Positions 12,589 through 24,448 are shown, numbered from the stretch's first letter. The stretch is DNA of 64,000 nt from Paramecium tetraurelia (GCF_000165425.1 NW_001799015.1:124001-188000), one strand, 5' to 3'. The notes: generated from the sequence alone by a model not told the origin. Translations and numbers: made by a program.

Positions 12589-15012
12589 TCACTAGACCGT
12601 CATTCCTTGGGTTTCTGGATCTTTTGGTGCAATCTTAGAGTTTGGTTGATCTCCATCTTTGAAACCATAATTCTAAATTCTATAGGCTCTCAATCCAACA
12701 CAGCAATTTGCCAATGATCCGAAAAACATGGAAACACCGATAATGATTATTAAAATAGTTGTTCTGGATATTCCTGGAATGAACACAACACATAGACCAT
12801 CTAACACATTATTGAATGATTACTAAAATATTGATATAAATGCTTACCTTCAAAAATGAACAATCAACTCCATTTAACAATTCATCTAAGTGTTACATAA
12901 TAGTATCGGCATCAGCAATAAAAGTGTTAATTTTACCCATATAATCTTCAAATGTCTTAGAGACATCAGCATTTAAAGTTAAGACATTCTATTCTTTAGT
13001 GACAGAATTTGACCACATTGAAGTTTATTTATTGTATTGTGTCTTCAAAACAGCAGTTTCAGCCAAACCACTCTAATCAGCACAAGAAGGTGTGGATGAT
13101 GCTAAATACGAAGGATGCCAGCATTTCTGGTTAAATGTTGATCCAGTGTCTGAAGCAGATCTCATTGGTAATAATCCATCTGCACATTTGGAAACTGCCA
13201 ATTCAACACAACCTGAGTTTGATTTGAAATTGTTGAATTTATCAAAAGCTGCCTTTAATGGGACATAGTCTGCTGGTTTTGCATCAAAGACTGTGCCATC
13301 CTTACAATTTTGAACTGCTAACAGATTGTTATTCAATTTGTCATTAAAGTCCTTCTTCTAGTCGTCAAATGAAGAGTATTAAGTCTGGAAATCAGAGATT
13401 TATTCTTTAAAATTAACCAAAGGATCAGTAGCTGAGGATAAGTCCATGACTTCGAATAGAGATTTGGCTGAATCAGGGAAGAAACAGGAAGATATAATCT
13501 CCTTAGTTTCTCCTGCATCGATGAAATCGGTCTGTTAATAAAATTCATAGTCATTGACAAATGAGTCAAGATAATAGCAGACTTCAGCAAATATCACAGA
13601 AGATGGATGTAATAGGAGAGCTATCAAGAAGCATAAGATCATCAAAATGACATAAATGCACCAAGTAAAGTGAAGTAATCCTCTTACTTTATAGATCTTC
13701 AATAAAACAATCAAAATGATAGAGCAAATTGATACTATGCTTAGACCCAATCCTACACCAAATAATACATTAAGAGCCAAGGATGCATAGGTTCCAGCAT
13801 TTTCTAAGACTTTAGTATTGTCATAAAGAGTTGTGCTGGCATCATTAATATCGTTTATAAATCCGTCAATTGTACTACTTCCACTTTCTAAAGTACTAGT
13901 ATCAAAGGAATCTCCTGAGATATCACTAGCATAATCTTCCAATTGCACTGATGTTTCAATCATTCCATCATAATATGAAGACAAAGCATCTGGTTAAGGA
14001 GTACATTTTAAATAGTCTTTGTATGTTGACGCCAAACTATTGTAATTTGAAGTATAGGTAGAGGCTTATGAATCTGATGAAGCCATCAAAATATAGTCAA
14101 ACTAACCAAATAGAATAATATAGATACAAAGTTTTGTGAAGACAAGTAACTCTCAGCTCCACCATCTAAAACTGGCAATGCTGCATTGGTTGCTCCTCTT
14201 TTCATGCTAGAATTTGATATCAATTATATTTTACTTATTATTGGCTGTGATCACATCAGTCTTTTTTTGATTGATTGTTTTCGATGTCTTACCAGAAAAT
14301 GTAGTTTTTAGTTATTTTTAAAAGTCCGATATCTCAGTATTTATAGAATCGATACTATCTGCAAGACCAGATAAACCGGGAAAGGCTCCTTCTGAATTTC
14401 CATATACAATATCATAAAACAATGATATCAAGGAACAACGAGCAGACTTCATACCTTTTTCTACGTCACCAGAATAGGATAATCCTGCTATTGATGCTGC
14501 GAACAACAATAAATTCAAGATTAGAGCAAAACCAACTGGAACATAGAGTTCCATTTTGGATAGTTTGTCATGTTCATAGTCTCTCTTGCAACATTTCGAT
14601 GGTGGACATTTTCTAATAATATTAATTGTTCTCTTACTTATCACAACAACAATAGCAACAATAGAAAATCCAACCAAATATAGATATGATCAAAAATATC
14701 GCCCATGGGATTATATATCTTAACAGATTCATGACCAAGTTGATGTCTGCATTTTGCTCATTAACAGCCTTTGTAACATCACTTCTGATATTTGTATCGT
14801 AGAGATTATCGAGTATTTATTATGCACTATCCCTTTCTGATTAAGTTACTACAAGATCTAGAATTAAAATGTATTTGTTATTTACCTTCTGTACAAGCCT
14901 CCTCTTTTTATGTTTTGACATCCAAAGTGGATTCAGATGCTTCGAAGTTCTAAAGTAATAGAATTAAACCTAAGAAAAGTGAAGAGTAAATGAGTTTTTT
15001 GGCAAGTTTCAT
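12589..15012 (-). CDS. Prominin-like five-transmembrane glycoprotein
   Basis: Minus strand, ATG 15010-15012 to TGA 12589-12591. An N-terminal signal sequence (MKLAKKLIYSSLFLGLILLL) precedes a roughly 100-residue outer segment. TM1 is followed by a Cys-rich inner turn (FYCCYCCCDKKCPPSKCC). Then come TM2 (YVPVGFALILNLLLFAASIA), a large outer loop, the TM3-TM4 pair (LALNVLFGVGLGLSIVSI; FTWCIYVILMILCFLIALLL), a second large Cys-containing loop (CVELAVSKCADG), TM5 (TTILIIIIGVSMFFGS) and a short inner tail ending MTV(Q). This topology and the cysteine cluster after TM1 are those of prominins, cholesterol-binding proteins of membrane protrusions and cilia. Introns of about 28 and 25 nt are visible. 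Tweety-like proteins are an alternative. Confidence 0.6.
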
Positions 15013-15486
15013 ATAAATATATTATTGATTTTGCAAGATTTTATCCAAATTTTTAAATCTGGAAATGACGCACTTGTTTCTATTAAATTTGATCCTATAT
15101 AATTTATCTCAATTAACTAGACGGTCACAGTATAATTTAATGAAGAAAGAGGAGATTTTTAAATTAAAAAAGCAAAACTGTTGTCAATTTAACTAGAAAG
15201 AATATTACTCTGTTATGATTGAATAATCATCTCCTCTATTAAATTCTTGGCGCAGTAAATACAATAAGTTCATAATCACAAAAAAGAGCTATTTAAATTT
15301 AAATTGCTTAATAATATTATGAAATCTCATATAAAAAACTAAGATAATTATCATAGCTTGAAAGTTTTAGAGCATCAGTTTAAATTTCTTTGAATAAAAT
15401 ACGAAAATAGATTTTTTAGTGACAACATTTTTAATTATGGAAGAAAAATAACGATTTTATTTGAAATTAATTAATAATATATACAT
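15013..15486. other. Intergenic spacer, nothing recognised
   Basis: About 470 AT-rich bases upstream of the prominin-like gene. No sustained frame on either strand, no repeat and no RNA gene recognised. It must hold the promoter of the prominin-like gene, but no defined element could be read. Confidence 0.5.
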
Positions 15487-16413
15487 TCATTATTTTGCCT
15501 TGATATCTAGTATTTATTAAAACTTGGATTCTTTTGGTTTTCCATATTTTTATTCGAATTCTTTGGATTTTAGTCTTTATGCATCCTCTAATTTTTATTA
15601 TAAAAATTATTAAGATGACTTACTCTATTGCATCCTACCCATTAGCAACGTTTCTTGTTGTTCCAAATAGTTCATTAAATTTTCTTAATCCATCATAGAT
15701 TTAGATAACTGATGTTTAACTTTTTTTTACTCCTCTTCAAATTTCTTAACTCTGTCGTCCCAATATAATTAATAATTATATTTCGATTAAAATTCATCCA
15801 ATTAGACTTTGTTTCTGTTTGTTCTCCTTTCCTAATACATCTATTGCTTCTGCTCTTCGATCGATTTTTAGTGAATACTACTAATCTTCTTCATCTATTT
15901 GGCTTGTTCCTCTCGTTCCCTATCAACCTGAGCCTTGGCTGTTTTGATTGCCTTGTTGAGTTAATATCTCTTGATTAAGTTTTCCTCTTTTTTTCTTTGC
16001 TCACTACCTGGATTATAAAGAGACTCCTTAGCTGATTTTAGCTTTAATAATCCTTGATATTAAAAATACTTCATCTACAATGTCATCATGAATCTTTTTC
16101 TTCTTATACACAATCTCTAATTTCTTGTTTGGAGGTTTCAATAGTTATTATTATTTAATGAGCATATTGACCCTCCCCATCAATTGCTCTATTTATCTCT
16201 GCTACTCCACATTCTATTACTTTAATGCCAAAATTGTAGGGTCCTAATAATTCATATATAAAATAAAAATTAATTACTCATCTTTTTGCAATTGTTATAG
16301 CAATTCAATATATTGTTTATCGAAATTATCTGGCTACTCTTTTTTTATTTCAATTTACAAAGAACGCACAACTCAAGGTTAATTTTTTTATTCGGTTTTT
16401 TTGCATTCTTCAT
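15487..16413 (-). CDS. Coiled-coil protein, hypothetical
   Basis: Minus-strand gene from ATG 16411-16413 to TGA 15487-15489, with several introns, including a 36-nt one near 15,600 and one near 16,260. The central exon is an unbroken charged coiled coil rich in Lys, Glu and Gln (QVDREREEQAKQMKKISS; KYNYQLYWDDRVKKFEEEQ; QENLMNYLEQQETLLMGRMQ). It ends QKYGKPKESKFQQILDIKAKQ. Gln is coded by TAA and TAG at many places. No family recognised; length and style fit small cytoskeletal or basal-body coiled-coil proteins. The 5' exons (16,260-16,413) are less certain because one junction did not close cleanly. It is divergent from the next gene with about 125 bases between starts. Confidence 0.65.
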
Positions 16414-16538
16414 TTAAGCCTTGATGTTATGTATGAAAAGCAGTTATGAAGCGATTAAAACTATCGAATTTAATAATAATTAGAGCTCAATAAGTTGATA
16501 AGTTTCTTGTGTGATTTAATTTATAGATTAAATTAAAA

Positions 16539-17819
16539 ATGCTAAAGGTCAATTCCAAATCTAGGACAACCCTAGCAAGCACTCCATAATCTACAGCGGA
16601 AAGTAATCGATAGAATCTCTTAATTTGGGATCAGATGTTTGGAAATTTTAACAATCCTCTTAAATCTAAAAATCAGGCATAGAGATTGGCCGCATAAAAA
16701 TATTAATTGATGAACGATCCAATATGTACTTCATCTCCTTTGCATAAGCCAAACCCATTTTCGTTTAATGAAAAGCTAAGATAAGGTTTTCGAGAATATT
16801 TATGCGGGGAACGTTCTGCTCTCAACTTAGTTAATGAATGCAATCACTTGAATAGAAAGGAAGCCAAGTTAAAAAGTAGGATAAAACTAATTAAAAGAGC
16901 CAATATGTTCGCAAATTAGTTGTAAATTGGAAACAAATACAAGTCACTACATTAACAAGGACTTACAGATGAAGAAATTGAGAAAAAAGTGAGGGTCTTT
17001 TAAAGATTTGAGAAGATTAAGAAACTAGTTTAAAAGAATTCTCAGACAGAACCGAACGAAGAAAACAACCTTAGAGATGTGTAACTTTTTAGACAACTTT
17101 ATGAGGTGAGTGAAGAGAACAAAAATAAAATAAAGCAAAGAAATCTATTAACTGAGAGAGCTGATGGGTAGCGTGAATTTAATAATGTAAAATACAAAAC
17201 TCATGGGTAATTAAGAGTTAAAAAAGTGGAATAATAAAGAGGCAATACTGTTAGTTGCGAAAAGAAATCATTTATTAAGTAAAAGGTTCGAGATGCTATT
17301 AATGAACAATTGAGAGGATTTTTAAAGGAGCGATAATAAAAGGAGAAGGATATTTTGAACAAAGCCAAAAGGAAAATGCTTATGAAGAATAATCAGTATC
17401 AAGGGTTTTAAAAGGAGAAATATATTTTGAATGATCCTCTCAGTAAGGATGTTAAATTATACGCTTATATGTTTATGAAGAACAAAGACAAAGGAGCAAG
17501 AACAGACATATCAGAGAGAATGTGCAATACTTCCAGAAATGAGGAGAAACCAAAACATTTCATAAAGAACTTCAACAATGAATTAACATCTCGCAATGTA
17601 AGCATGTCTAATGATTCATCTCTTAATTCTATGCTAGAAATCAATATAGACAATATGTATAGAACAAGCAATACTATATAAAGTTAAATTCTTTAAAGCG
17701 ATGCTGAAAAATTCGTCAGAAGGATTAAACAATTTTAAAAAGTCTAATAACTCAATTTTGAAATCATCAAAGTGAACCAACAGAAACTTTCAAGTGAACG
17801 AAAGTCCATTCTGTTTTGA
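16539..17819 (+). CDS. Basic helical protein, hypothetical (426 aa)
   Basis: Single-exon frame from ATG 16539 to TGA 17817-17819, 427 codons with no in-frame TGA. The sequence is strongly basic and helical: NHLNRKEAKLKSRIKLIKRA, EEIEKKVRVFQRFEKIKKL, LRGFLKERQQKEKDILNKA. The C-terminal third is Ser/Asn-rich and probably disordered. Many Gln are encoded by TAA/TAG, so the standard code leaves only a short C-terminal piece. I recognise no family or catalytic motif. Because no intron interrupts it and codon use matches the neighbours, I consider the gene real but its function unknown. Confidence 0.7.
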
Positions 17820-18044
17820 TTATAATATATATATCGATTATATTTATCTATTGCGAATCTTAGAGTAATTGGATCCACTCAAAATTTGAAATAAGAAATG
17901 TTGATCTCTTCGTTGAATTGAATAAATGCCAATGGATTTGATATTTCGATTAAATTTAAAAAAGATTTCATAAGTTGATAATACAACCAATTTATTATTG
18001 CAAATCAATAATTGCATAAATTTAATTATTCATAGAAACCAATT

Positions 18045-19114
18045 TCATCTTTACAAAAACCGTTCTAACATCGCTTTTATCATCTCATCCATTTAAGTGT
18101 GATATGATATGGCTCTATTGCCTATTTGAGTAGCTTATTCATATTATTTTTCACCTATTTCAAATAGGTAATTATCATATGGCAATTCCATCACTTCTTT
18201 CCAAACTGTGAAGTGCAATTCTAAGGATATGATGAGGATTACATTCTAATCTTCGCAAGAGAGCAACGTATTAATCCTTAGCGTTGACATGAGTATTTTT
18301 GGATTCGGTAAAGAAGAGTTCCTTATCCAATAAATCAAAAGAAGATTCAAGTTAATCATTCATCATTTTGATGAGATATTCAGATATTATGCTTCGCATT
18401 AAACTAACTAATTGGATAGATTCTTATTTCTTATTTGGATTTTATTTTTCTCTGAAGAGTTTGTCAACACTCTTCATAAAGAAATCCACCTCTTAACTTT
18501 ACATCTATTTGAAAGAGCCTATCATAATCTTTGACTCCAATAACTCCAATGTCTTGTATATGTCTTACTCGTCATTCGATTCCAATACTAATTTAAATGA
18601 TTAATTTTAATATACCTTCCTAGATCTTTTAATGGAGATAGTTGAACTCTTCGAATCTTTTACTTATGTCTTCTGGCTATTAGTGTTTTAGCTTGGCCAG
18701 CTCTTTGATATCACCTTCGATTAATTTTTCCTAAATTTAATTATAAATTTACTTTATCTGCAATTATTCGTTTTATCTTTTCTATGACTTCCGGAAATGT
18801 TTCCCTCAAAAACTATTTTATCTCTTCTTTCTCATTTTTGCTGCTTGTCTATTGCTACTTGAAGGATTTGATAAACTAGATTATGACTTTGGCAATACTT
18901 CTTGATAATGCTCCTTGTAAATTGTAAGGCTTTCGGCTTCAAATTCAAGATTGCCCTTTTATATCATCTCCAACTTCTCCAAAGCTGTATAGTATTCCAA
19001 TTAGGATAGGAATTCCTTTATCCCATTCATCTTGTTATACAAGTCCATCAAGTGCTACTCCTGTTTATGCACATATGCAAATGCATTAATTGATAGTAGT
19101 ATAATTAATAACAT
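18045..19114 (-). CDS. Secreted or lumenal helical protein, hypothetical
   Basis: Minus strand, ATG 19112-19114 to TGA 18045-18047. The first residues, MLLIILLSINAFA, form a good signal peptide; a second in-frame ATG (MDLYNKMNGIKEFL, 19046-19048) would give a cytosolic form. The body is alpha-helical: SQLEYYTALEKLEMIQKG, EGDIKELAKLKHQQPEDISK, IYKTLELLESKIMIGSFKQM, VDKLFREKQNPNKKQESIQL, ending TQMDEMIKAMLERFLQR. Introns of 28 nt (near 18,610) and about 40 nt (near 18,170) restore the frame; the region 18,750-18,830 is not fully resolved. The helical pattern recalls vesicle-tether subunits, but the signal peptide argues against that. Function unknown. Its start lies 8 bases from the divergent HSF start. 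Confidence 0.65.
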
Positions 19115-19122
19115 ATTTAATA

Positions 19123-19862
19123 ATGAATAAAGAAGGTCCTGGTTTCTTGTATAAAGTATATTCTATTTTAGAGGTATCTCATTCAACCTATTCAAGCATT
19201 CAGATTACGACGATATCGTGAGTTGGAATGACAATGGAGACGGATTTCAAGTGAAAGACATCAATATTTTTCAGAATGACATCTTGCCCAATTACTTTAA
19301 ACACTCCAATTTCGCCTCTTTTGTTAGACAGGTAACACTGATTTACAAGATTATAAGTTGAATATGTATGATTTTCATAAGACAGAGAAGAATTCCTTTA
19401 AACATAAATTGTTCAAAAGAAATTAGAAGTAAAAATATTTTAAAGACAATAAAGAGAGTTGCTTCCCTAAATTAAAAGAAAAGTCAATGATTAAATCATC
19501 ATACTGCCAAACATCGAATAAATTAATCAAGACTTGTCTATGTTAACGTTGAGAAACTAAGAGTTGGAGTCTCTGTTTACCTACATCATTCAACAAAGTG
19601 ATAAATTAAAAAAGGAGAATGCCTTTTTATGGTAAGAATTAATTAAGATAAAGTAATACTTATTCAGATTTACTTATCTAGATAAAAAAACGATCACTAA
19701 TAAGAAAAACTATTCGATTGGCTCACCAATAACATCACTGCAGAGTCTCTCTTTAAAATTCTAGAAAAAAGCATTACTAAAAGGGATCTCATTAAATTGG
19801 TAACGAGAGTCTTTGGACAAGATCAGCAAAATAAAAAAATCAAAAAAGACTATATCATTTGA
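19123..19862 (+). CDS. HSF: Heat-shock-factor-type transcription factor (214 aa)
   Basis: DNA-binding activator of the heat-shock response family, acting in the nucleus as a trimer on nGAAn repeats. After four introns (19174-19196; 26 nt at about 19,331; 19429-19445, only 17 nt; 29 nt near 19,665) the CDS is exactly 215 codons. The HSF winged-helix domain starts at residue 5 (PGFLYKVYSILE) and includes DYDDIVSWNDNGDGFQVKD, ILPNYFKHSNFASFVRQLNM and YDFHKTE, then the RELLPQIKRK end typical of HSFs. A short leucine-rich coiled coil (LSMLTLRNQELESL) could mediate trimerisation. It lacks a long activation domain, so it is a small HSF. Its last codon is 24 bases from the convergent cystatin stop. 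Confidence 0.92.
19429..19445 (+). other. 17-nt spliceosomal intron in the HSF gene
   Basis: GTAAAAATATTTTAAAG. Removal brings FKRNQK into frame with QRELLPQIKRKV, as the HSF fold requires, and the whole CDS then closes to a multiple of three. Confidence 0.6.
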
Positions 19863-19886
19863 ATTATCTTATCATTATGACATATT

Positions 19887-20185
19887 TCAAAATACTGAGC
19901 ATGAAGTTATTCTTATGCCTGGTGGTGAAGCAGGCATATAAACTACAATTTTAACATTCTTTGTTTTATCCCCATTTTTCAACTAAGCTGAAATATAATA
20001 ATTGCTTCCATTCACAATCTGCTATTCCACATTCAATACCTTATCCCATGAATATCCAGAAGTCCCCCCACAAGATGCTAATTACTATCTAAACAATTAG
20101 AACTTTGAAAATTTTGTTTTGCAAATGCTATTGCCTATCCCAATCCTTGATCATTTGAATCTGGCTTGAATTTACCTCCTGCCAT
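19887..20185 (-). CDS. Cystatin (stefin-type cysteine protease inhibitor, 90 aa)
   Basis: Small inhibitor of papain-like cysteine proteases. With a 26-nt intron removed the CDS is 91 codons including TGA. The N-terminus begins MAGGKF, giving the glycine pair needed for the inhibitory trunk. The first hairpin carries QQIVNGSNYYIS, matching the QxVxG signature. The second hairpin region is MPASPPG. There is no signal peptide, so it is a type-1 (stefin) cytosolic form, and the length of about 90-100 fits. Physiological targets may be lysosomal or phagosomal cathepsins, which ciliates have in large numbers; that is inference. Confidence 0.88.
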
Positions 20186-21162
20186 CGGTCTATGTTCTCG
20201 GCAAAAAATGCTTGATAACACTATTAATAATATCAATAATTTCATTAATTATAATAATAATTTATTAATTGAATGTTTTTATAATCTTAATTCCTCTATT
20301 TGAAAAGTCACTTATCTAATACTTTTTATTAATATAAGTAATACAAACATAAGATGATTTTAATCAAGAATATACTTTTATCATCAAACTAAATTATTGA
20401 TTTATTAATCTGAAAGCAAATTTAGTCTTATTTTTTAGGTCATATTGTACTTATACTAATACCCTTATTGAAAAACAAAAGCCAGCATTTCTAAGAGAAA
20501 ATTATAATTTATAATCAAAAAATTAATTATTTAAGGATATCTTATGAAACAAGTTAAATAATTGATATTGCTTTTATAATATTAATTTATATGAATGTAT
20601 GATGATTTTCGAAATGGAAACTGTTATTAAAATATATTAATTTTATAAGTATGAATTAAAGCAAAATTATCCAATTTTTAAATTTAGATAAAGAAATGGC
20701 GTTTCTAGTAACTTTTTAATCCGAAATTCAAATAAATTCAAATTCTTTTAGATCTAAGGTTTTGGAATTATTTTAATTATTATAATAAAGCATGTTTTTC
20801 TTAGTAAATAGTGGTTATTTTCTATCTTTTAAGTAAATGATTGATTTAAGGCTCACATAATATTTGCCCTATGATCAGATATTAAAAATAAGCTATTTCT
20901 TCTAAAAAGACTAGTAGAATGTTCTCTAACTAAAGCATCCACTATTAACTCTATAATTTATTTACAATAACTAACATTTTTATATATTACCTGCCAAAAT
21001 AAAATTTTAATTGAAATATTAATGATAATTTAATATCATTTATATGATATGTACGATGTATTAATATCATAATTTTAGATTGAATCTAAGATCTACGTTA
21101 ATATTTTGAATTATTTATTTATTTCATGAATTAATTATTTAGTAGTAATATGATTAATATTT
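20186..21162. other. Long AT-rich intergenic region, nothing recognised
   Basis: About 980 bases between the cystatin start and the kinase stop, the longest clean gap in the window. Very AT-rich, TGA-broken on both strands, with no repeat, tRNA or other RNA gene that I can recognise. It probably contains the cystatin promoter. A small RNA gene is possible but has no support from sequence reading alone. Confidence 0.5.
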
Positions 21163-23043
21163 TCATTTTTTACTTATTATTTATATATTAGACTTAAGAT
21201 GGGCTGATGAGCTAGACCCTCTTTTAATTTCCATAGGTCTCCAAGACGTCTACTGATGGAGAGAACTCTATCCTTTTTTTTGAAAATTCAAGGTCGACAG
21301 CATATTTAGGACCTATAATATAGATTGAAAATATATACTTAATTTTTATCGAATGCTGGTCTGTCTGATAAAACTGATGTATAGGTTGGTTGCTTTTCCT
21401 AATTTCTATTTTAAGGTTTATCTCTGATTAAATTCTAGAACGACTTGCGTAGTAAGGAAAGAGGCATAATGTTTTAAGGAGTTAAGGACATTTTTTGACT
21501 AAATTTCTTTTGTTTTTCAATATCCTATAAATTTAATTTTAGATTCTTTTTTTTATTAATTATTTTATTGTTATTACTATTAGAATTAATATTTTAATTA
21601 GTGTTGCTTTATTTTCTCAATTATAGTAATTTTAAGTCAATTATGTGATCACTCTATACTCTTAATTTTGGTTTGAATTAAAACACATCTTTTAATGATT
21701 CATTAACGAAATTAAAAAAATCAAAGAGATCATCACAACTATTTAATTCTCCAGCATCATTTTTTTAATTTAAATGGCTAACATCCATTTACAAAAACTC
21801 TTCATGTATATTCGTGTCTTTCAAATTAAAAGATATGGGCATTTCTTTAATTGATTAAGTCTAAATAGCAGACCAATCAATAGAAGTAAACCAAGGATTT
21901 TTTTTGAGAGTATTAAAATCATGAATTCTCTTATTAAAGTCCTTTTCTAGCAAATTCTAGAGTAGATAAAGCACATCAGGACTTAGCTCATCTGAAAATG
22001 TGATCTCTTCATTTTGAATCTTATAGAAGATCTCTTCTGTATTTTAAGAGTAATGAGGAGGTATCCCAAGAAGTAATTCATAAAGCAAGCAACCCAAGGT
22101 GTAGAAATCAGCTGGATAGGAGTAACCTTGTCGATTGACCACTTCAGGTGGCATATACTCAGGTGATCCACAAAAACTATTTGCCAGTTGGTCATCCTTC
22201 AAATCAAGTTTAGAGAGTCCAAAATCTGTGAGTTTAATATGACCCTTAAGATCAATTAAGATATTCTCAGGCTAATATTTAAAATTGGATATGTTACTTT
22301 AAGATCTCTATATAAGATGTTATGTTGATGCAAGTCTTCTAAAGCACAAATAACTTCACTTATATATAGTCTTGCCTCCTCATCTGAGAAGCGATAATGT
22401 TGAAGATGATAAAACATTTCACCTCCAGGTAAATATTCCATTAGAAAACAGAGATGATCTTTGATTGCGAAGGTTGCATACAATGGGATTACAAATTTAG
22501 ATTGATTCAATACTTAGGATAAGATTTTCTTCTCTCTCAGAACTTGCTCCAAGCGTCTGCAATCAGTTATGTATTGTTTCTTTATCATTTTAAGTGCAAA
22601 CAATCGACCGGATGCACAATGTCGAACCAAATAAACTTCAGATGTTCCTCCTCTTCCTATGCAATTTTCAAATTTGAAATCTCTTAGACTCAATGTTGAT
22701 TTAGGTTATGGTTTTCCGTAGACTGCAATTAAATTTTCTTATTTAATCTTATCAATTGATAGTTAGGCTCATTTATCATTGGAATGCTTACCTCTTTCAT
22801 TGGGAATTGACAGTAGGTAATCTAAGGTGATAGAGTGAGAAGCTGTTCTTAATGCCACAATCTATTAAGCATTAGGTGTTTCAGGATGTTGATATAACTA
22901 TTAAATTAAAATAATATATTGACTTTGTTCATCAACTCAGCAGCATTCTTTTCAATAGAAATCTCGATGCTCACTTGTTTATTCTAACAACTAACAATCA
23001 CATTGATATTTTTTAAGGATAGATTTCGTTTATGATCTAACAT
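21163..23043 (-). CDS. AGC-like serine/threonine protein kinase (592 aa)
   Basis: With four introns (26, 24, 26 and 26 nt) the CDS is exactly 593 codons, from ATG 23041-23043 to TGA 21163-21165. The N-terminal 130 residues have no recognised domain. The kinase core then shows the Gly loop (CIGRGGTSEVYLV), VAIK-type lysine (ALKMIKKQY), hinge (LMEYLPGGEMFYHL), catalytic loop (LYRDLKPENILI), DFG (LTDFGLSKLD) and SPEYMPPEV with DFYTLGCLLYELLLG. The hinge and APE style resemble AGC kinases (PKA/PKG/S6K). The usual AGC hydrophobic tail is replaced by a long Asn/Lys/Gln-rich, serine-rich tail that extends past a final intron. All catalytic residues are present, so it should be active. Confidence 0.9.
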
Positions 23044-23123
23044 ATTTGAACAATCAATTATAATTAATAGTATTTTATTTGTTTAAAGTGAAATTCAAAT
23101 AATGATGAGCTAATTAACAATAT

Positions 23124-24448
23124 TCACAAATCAATTTTCACAAAATCAGGCAATGACTCTCCTATATTTTTGAATTTGAGATCTCCACTAATCAACTTTT
23201 CCAAACTTCCCTCTAAAATAATTGTTAAGTAATCAAAATACTTATGGCTTCAAATGTCATCTCCCCATCATGAACAGCAAATCGCTTTCTTTTAGCTGGA
23301 TTCAATAACACAATTTTTGATTCTCCTTAGAATTCTAATGTTGAACCCCACTAAAATAATTATACCCAATTAAAATTACTTTCGATTCTGTCTTTGCATC
23401 TAGCCACATAAACTTGAAAACTGTTCCTCTGTTGATATTTCTCTCATATAATGCGTTCAACCTCTTCAATGCATCTACCAAACTGTTGTCTCTAATGAAA
23501 TGTTAAATAAACAAATTACGGTTTATCTCCATTGTTCAATAAGATTACACAAATCGCACTATCAATCTTTAAACAGATATCATTTGCAGATCTTTGATGT
23601 AATTGAGGAACAACTTGCATCATCCATTCCTTTGTCGCAGCACTATCAGCAGATGATCCACCTCCTGGGACAAAGACTTCGCTGTGAACATTCAGGAAAT
23701 CAAACATAGGCTTAAACTTATATTCTCCTGTATATGGAAATGGTTTTTTTTCATGAGTCTTTACAAGTACCATCTTAGGGAATTCTTTGATATTGTATTT
23801 ATCTAGCAAAGCCTATTCAGTTGATCTCACTATACCAAACGATAATTTTTTCTATTTGACATTTAATAAATAGACATACCTCAAATTCGACGCTCAATCC
23901 CTTGTAAACAAGTGGGAATCCTTTCTTCTCACTAAATAACAACACTTTGGGAACTGTGGGGTTTTCATTTATAAATGTGTTGATGTTAGCCTCATTAATC
24001 TCGATAGCATTGTTGTGGATGTATTTTGAAGCCAACTTCAGGATTCCATCAATTTCAAGAGGACCCTCGTAATCAATGGCAGGAACAGGATATGGAGGAT
24101 ATACTCTAAATGTAGGATATTTAGAGACACTCTCTTTCTAACAAATCCTTTCAGCTTCGTCGCAATCACATGAGGCTATTCTGAAAATGCCTTTATATTC
24201 ATTTGTAAATTTATCATATTTTGTTGCAAATGATTTACTTTCCCCATCTAACGCATCAAATTCACATATATACCTGAGAATTTGTAGAAATGAACTATTG
24301 TAACATATTTTGTTGTTTGTCTTATTTTGTTAATCTATTTCTCAAAATTTATTTCATTCACAGGTGTGACATATGACTTTTTTACATCATACAGTTATTT
24401 TGCTAAGGTGCAGGAGAGTAAAATGAAAACCAAAAAGCTTGTCTTCAT
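23124..24448 (-). CDS. Protein disulfide isomerase-like thioredoxin-fold protein lacking CxxC
   Basis: ER-lumenal thioredoxin-fold protein. ATG 24446-24448, signal peptide MKTSFLVFILLSCTLA, then a Trx domain of P5/PDI style (YVTIVHFYKFS...SKSFATKYDKFTNEY, VSKYPTFRVYPPYP). The position of the WCGHC redox site is KFSDGESKS, so the catalytic cysteines are missing. A CDCDEAERIC cluster follows two strands later. A second Trx-like region contains KVLLFSEKKGFPLVYKGLS and IKEFPKMVLV. Introns include one of 26 nt after KFS and a longer one near 23,870. A non-catalytic PDI relative acting as chaperone or binding subunit is the likely role. Neighbour spacing to the kinase start is 80 bases. Confidence 0.78.

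Noticed and set aside
21163-21520. A locally GC-richer island containing CTGATGAG-like and paired GGTC/GACC segments, first taken as a structured RNA (C/D box or hammerhead-like).
   Set aside because: On the minus strand it is the open C-terminal coding part of the AGC-like kinase, joined by a 26-nt intron and ending in TGA with exact frame closure.
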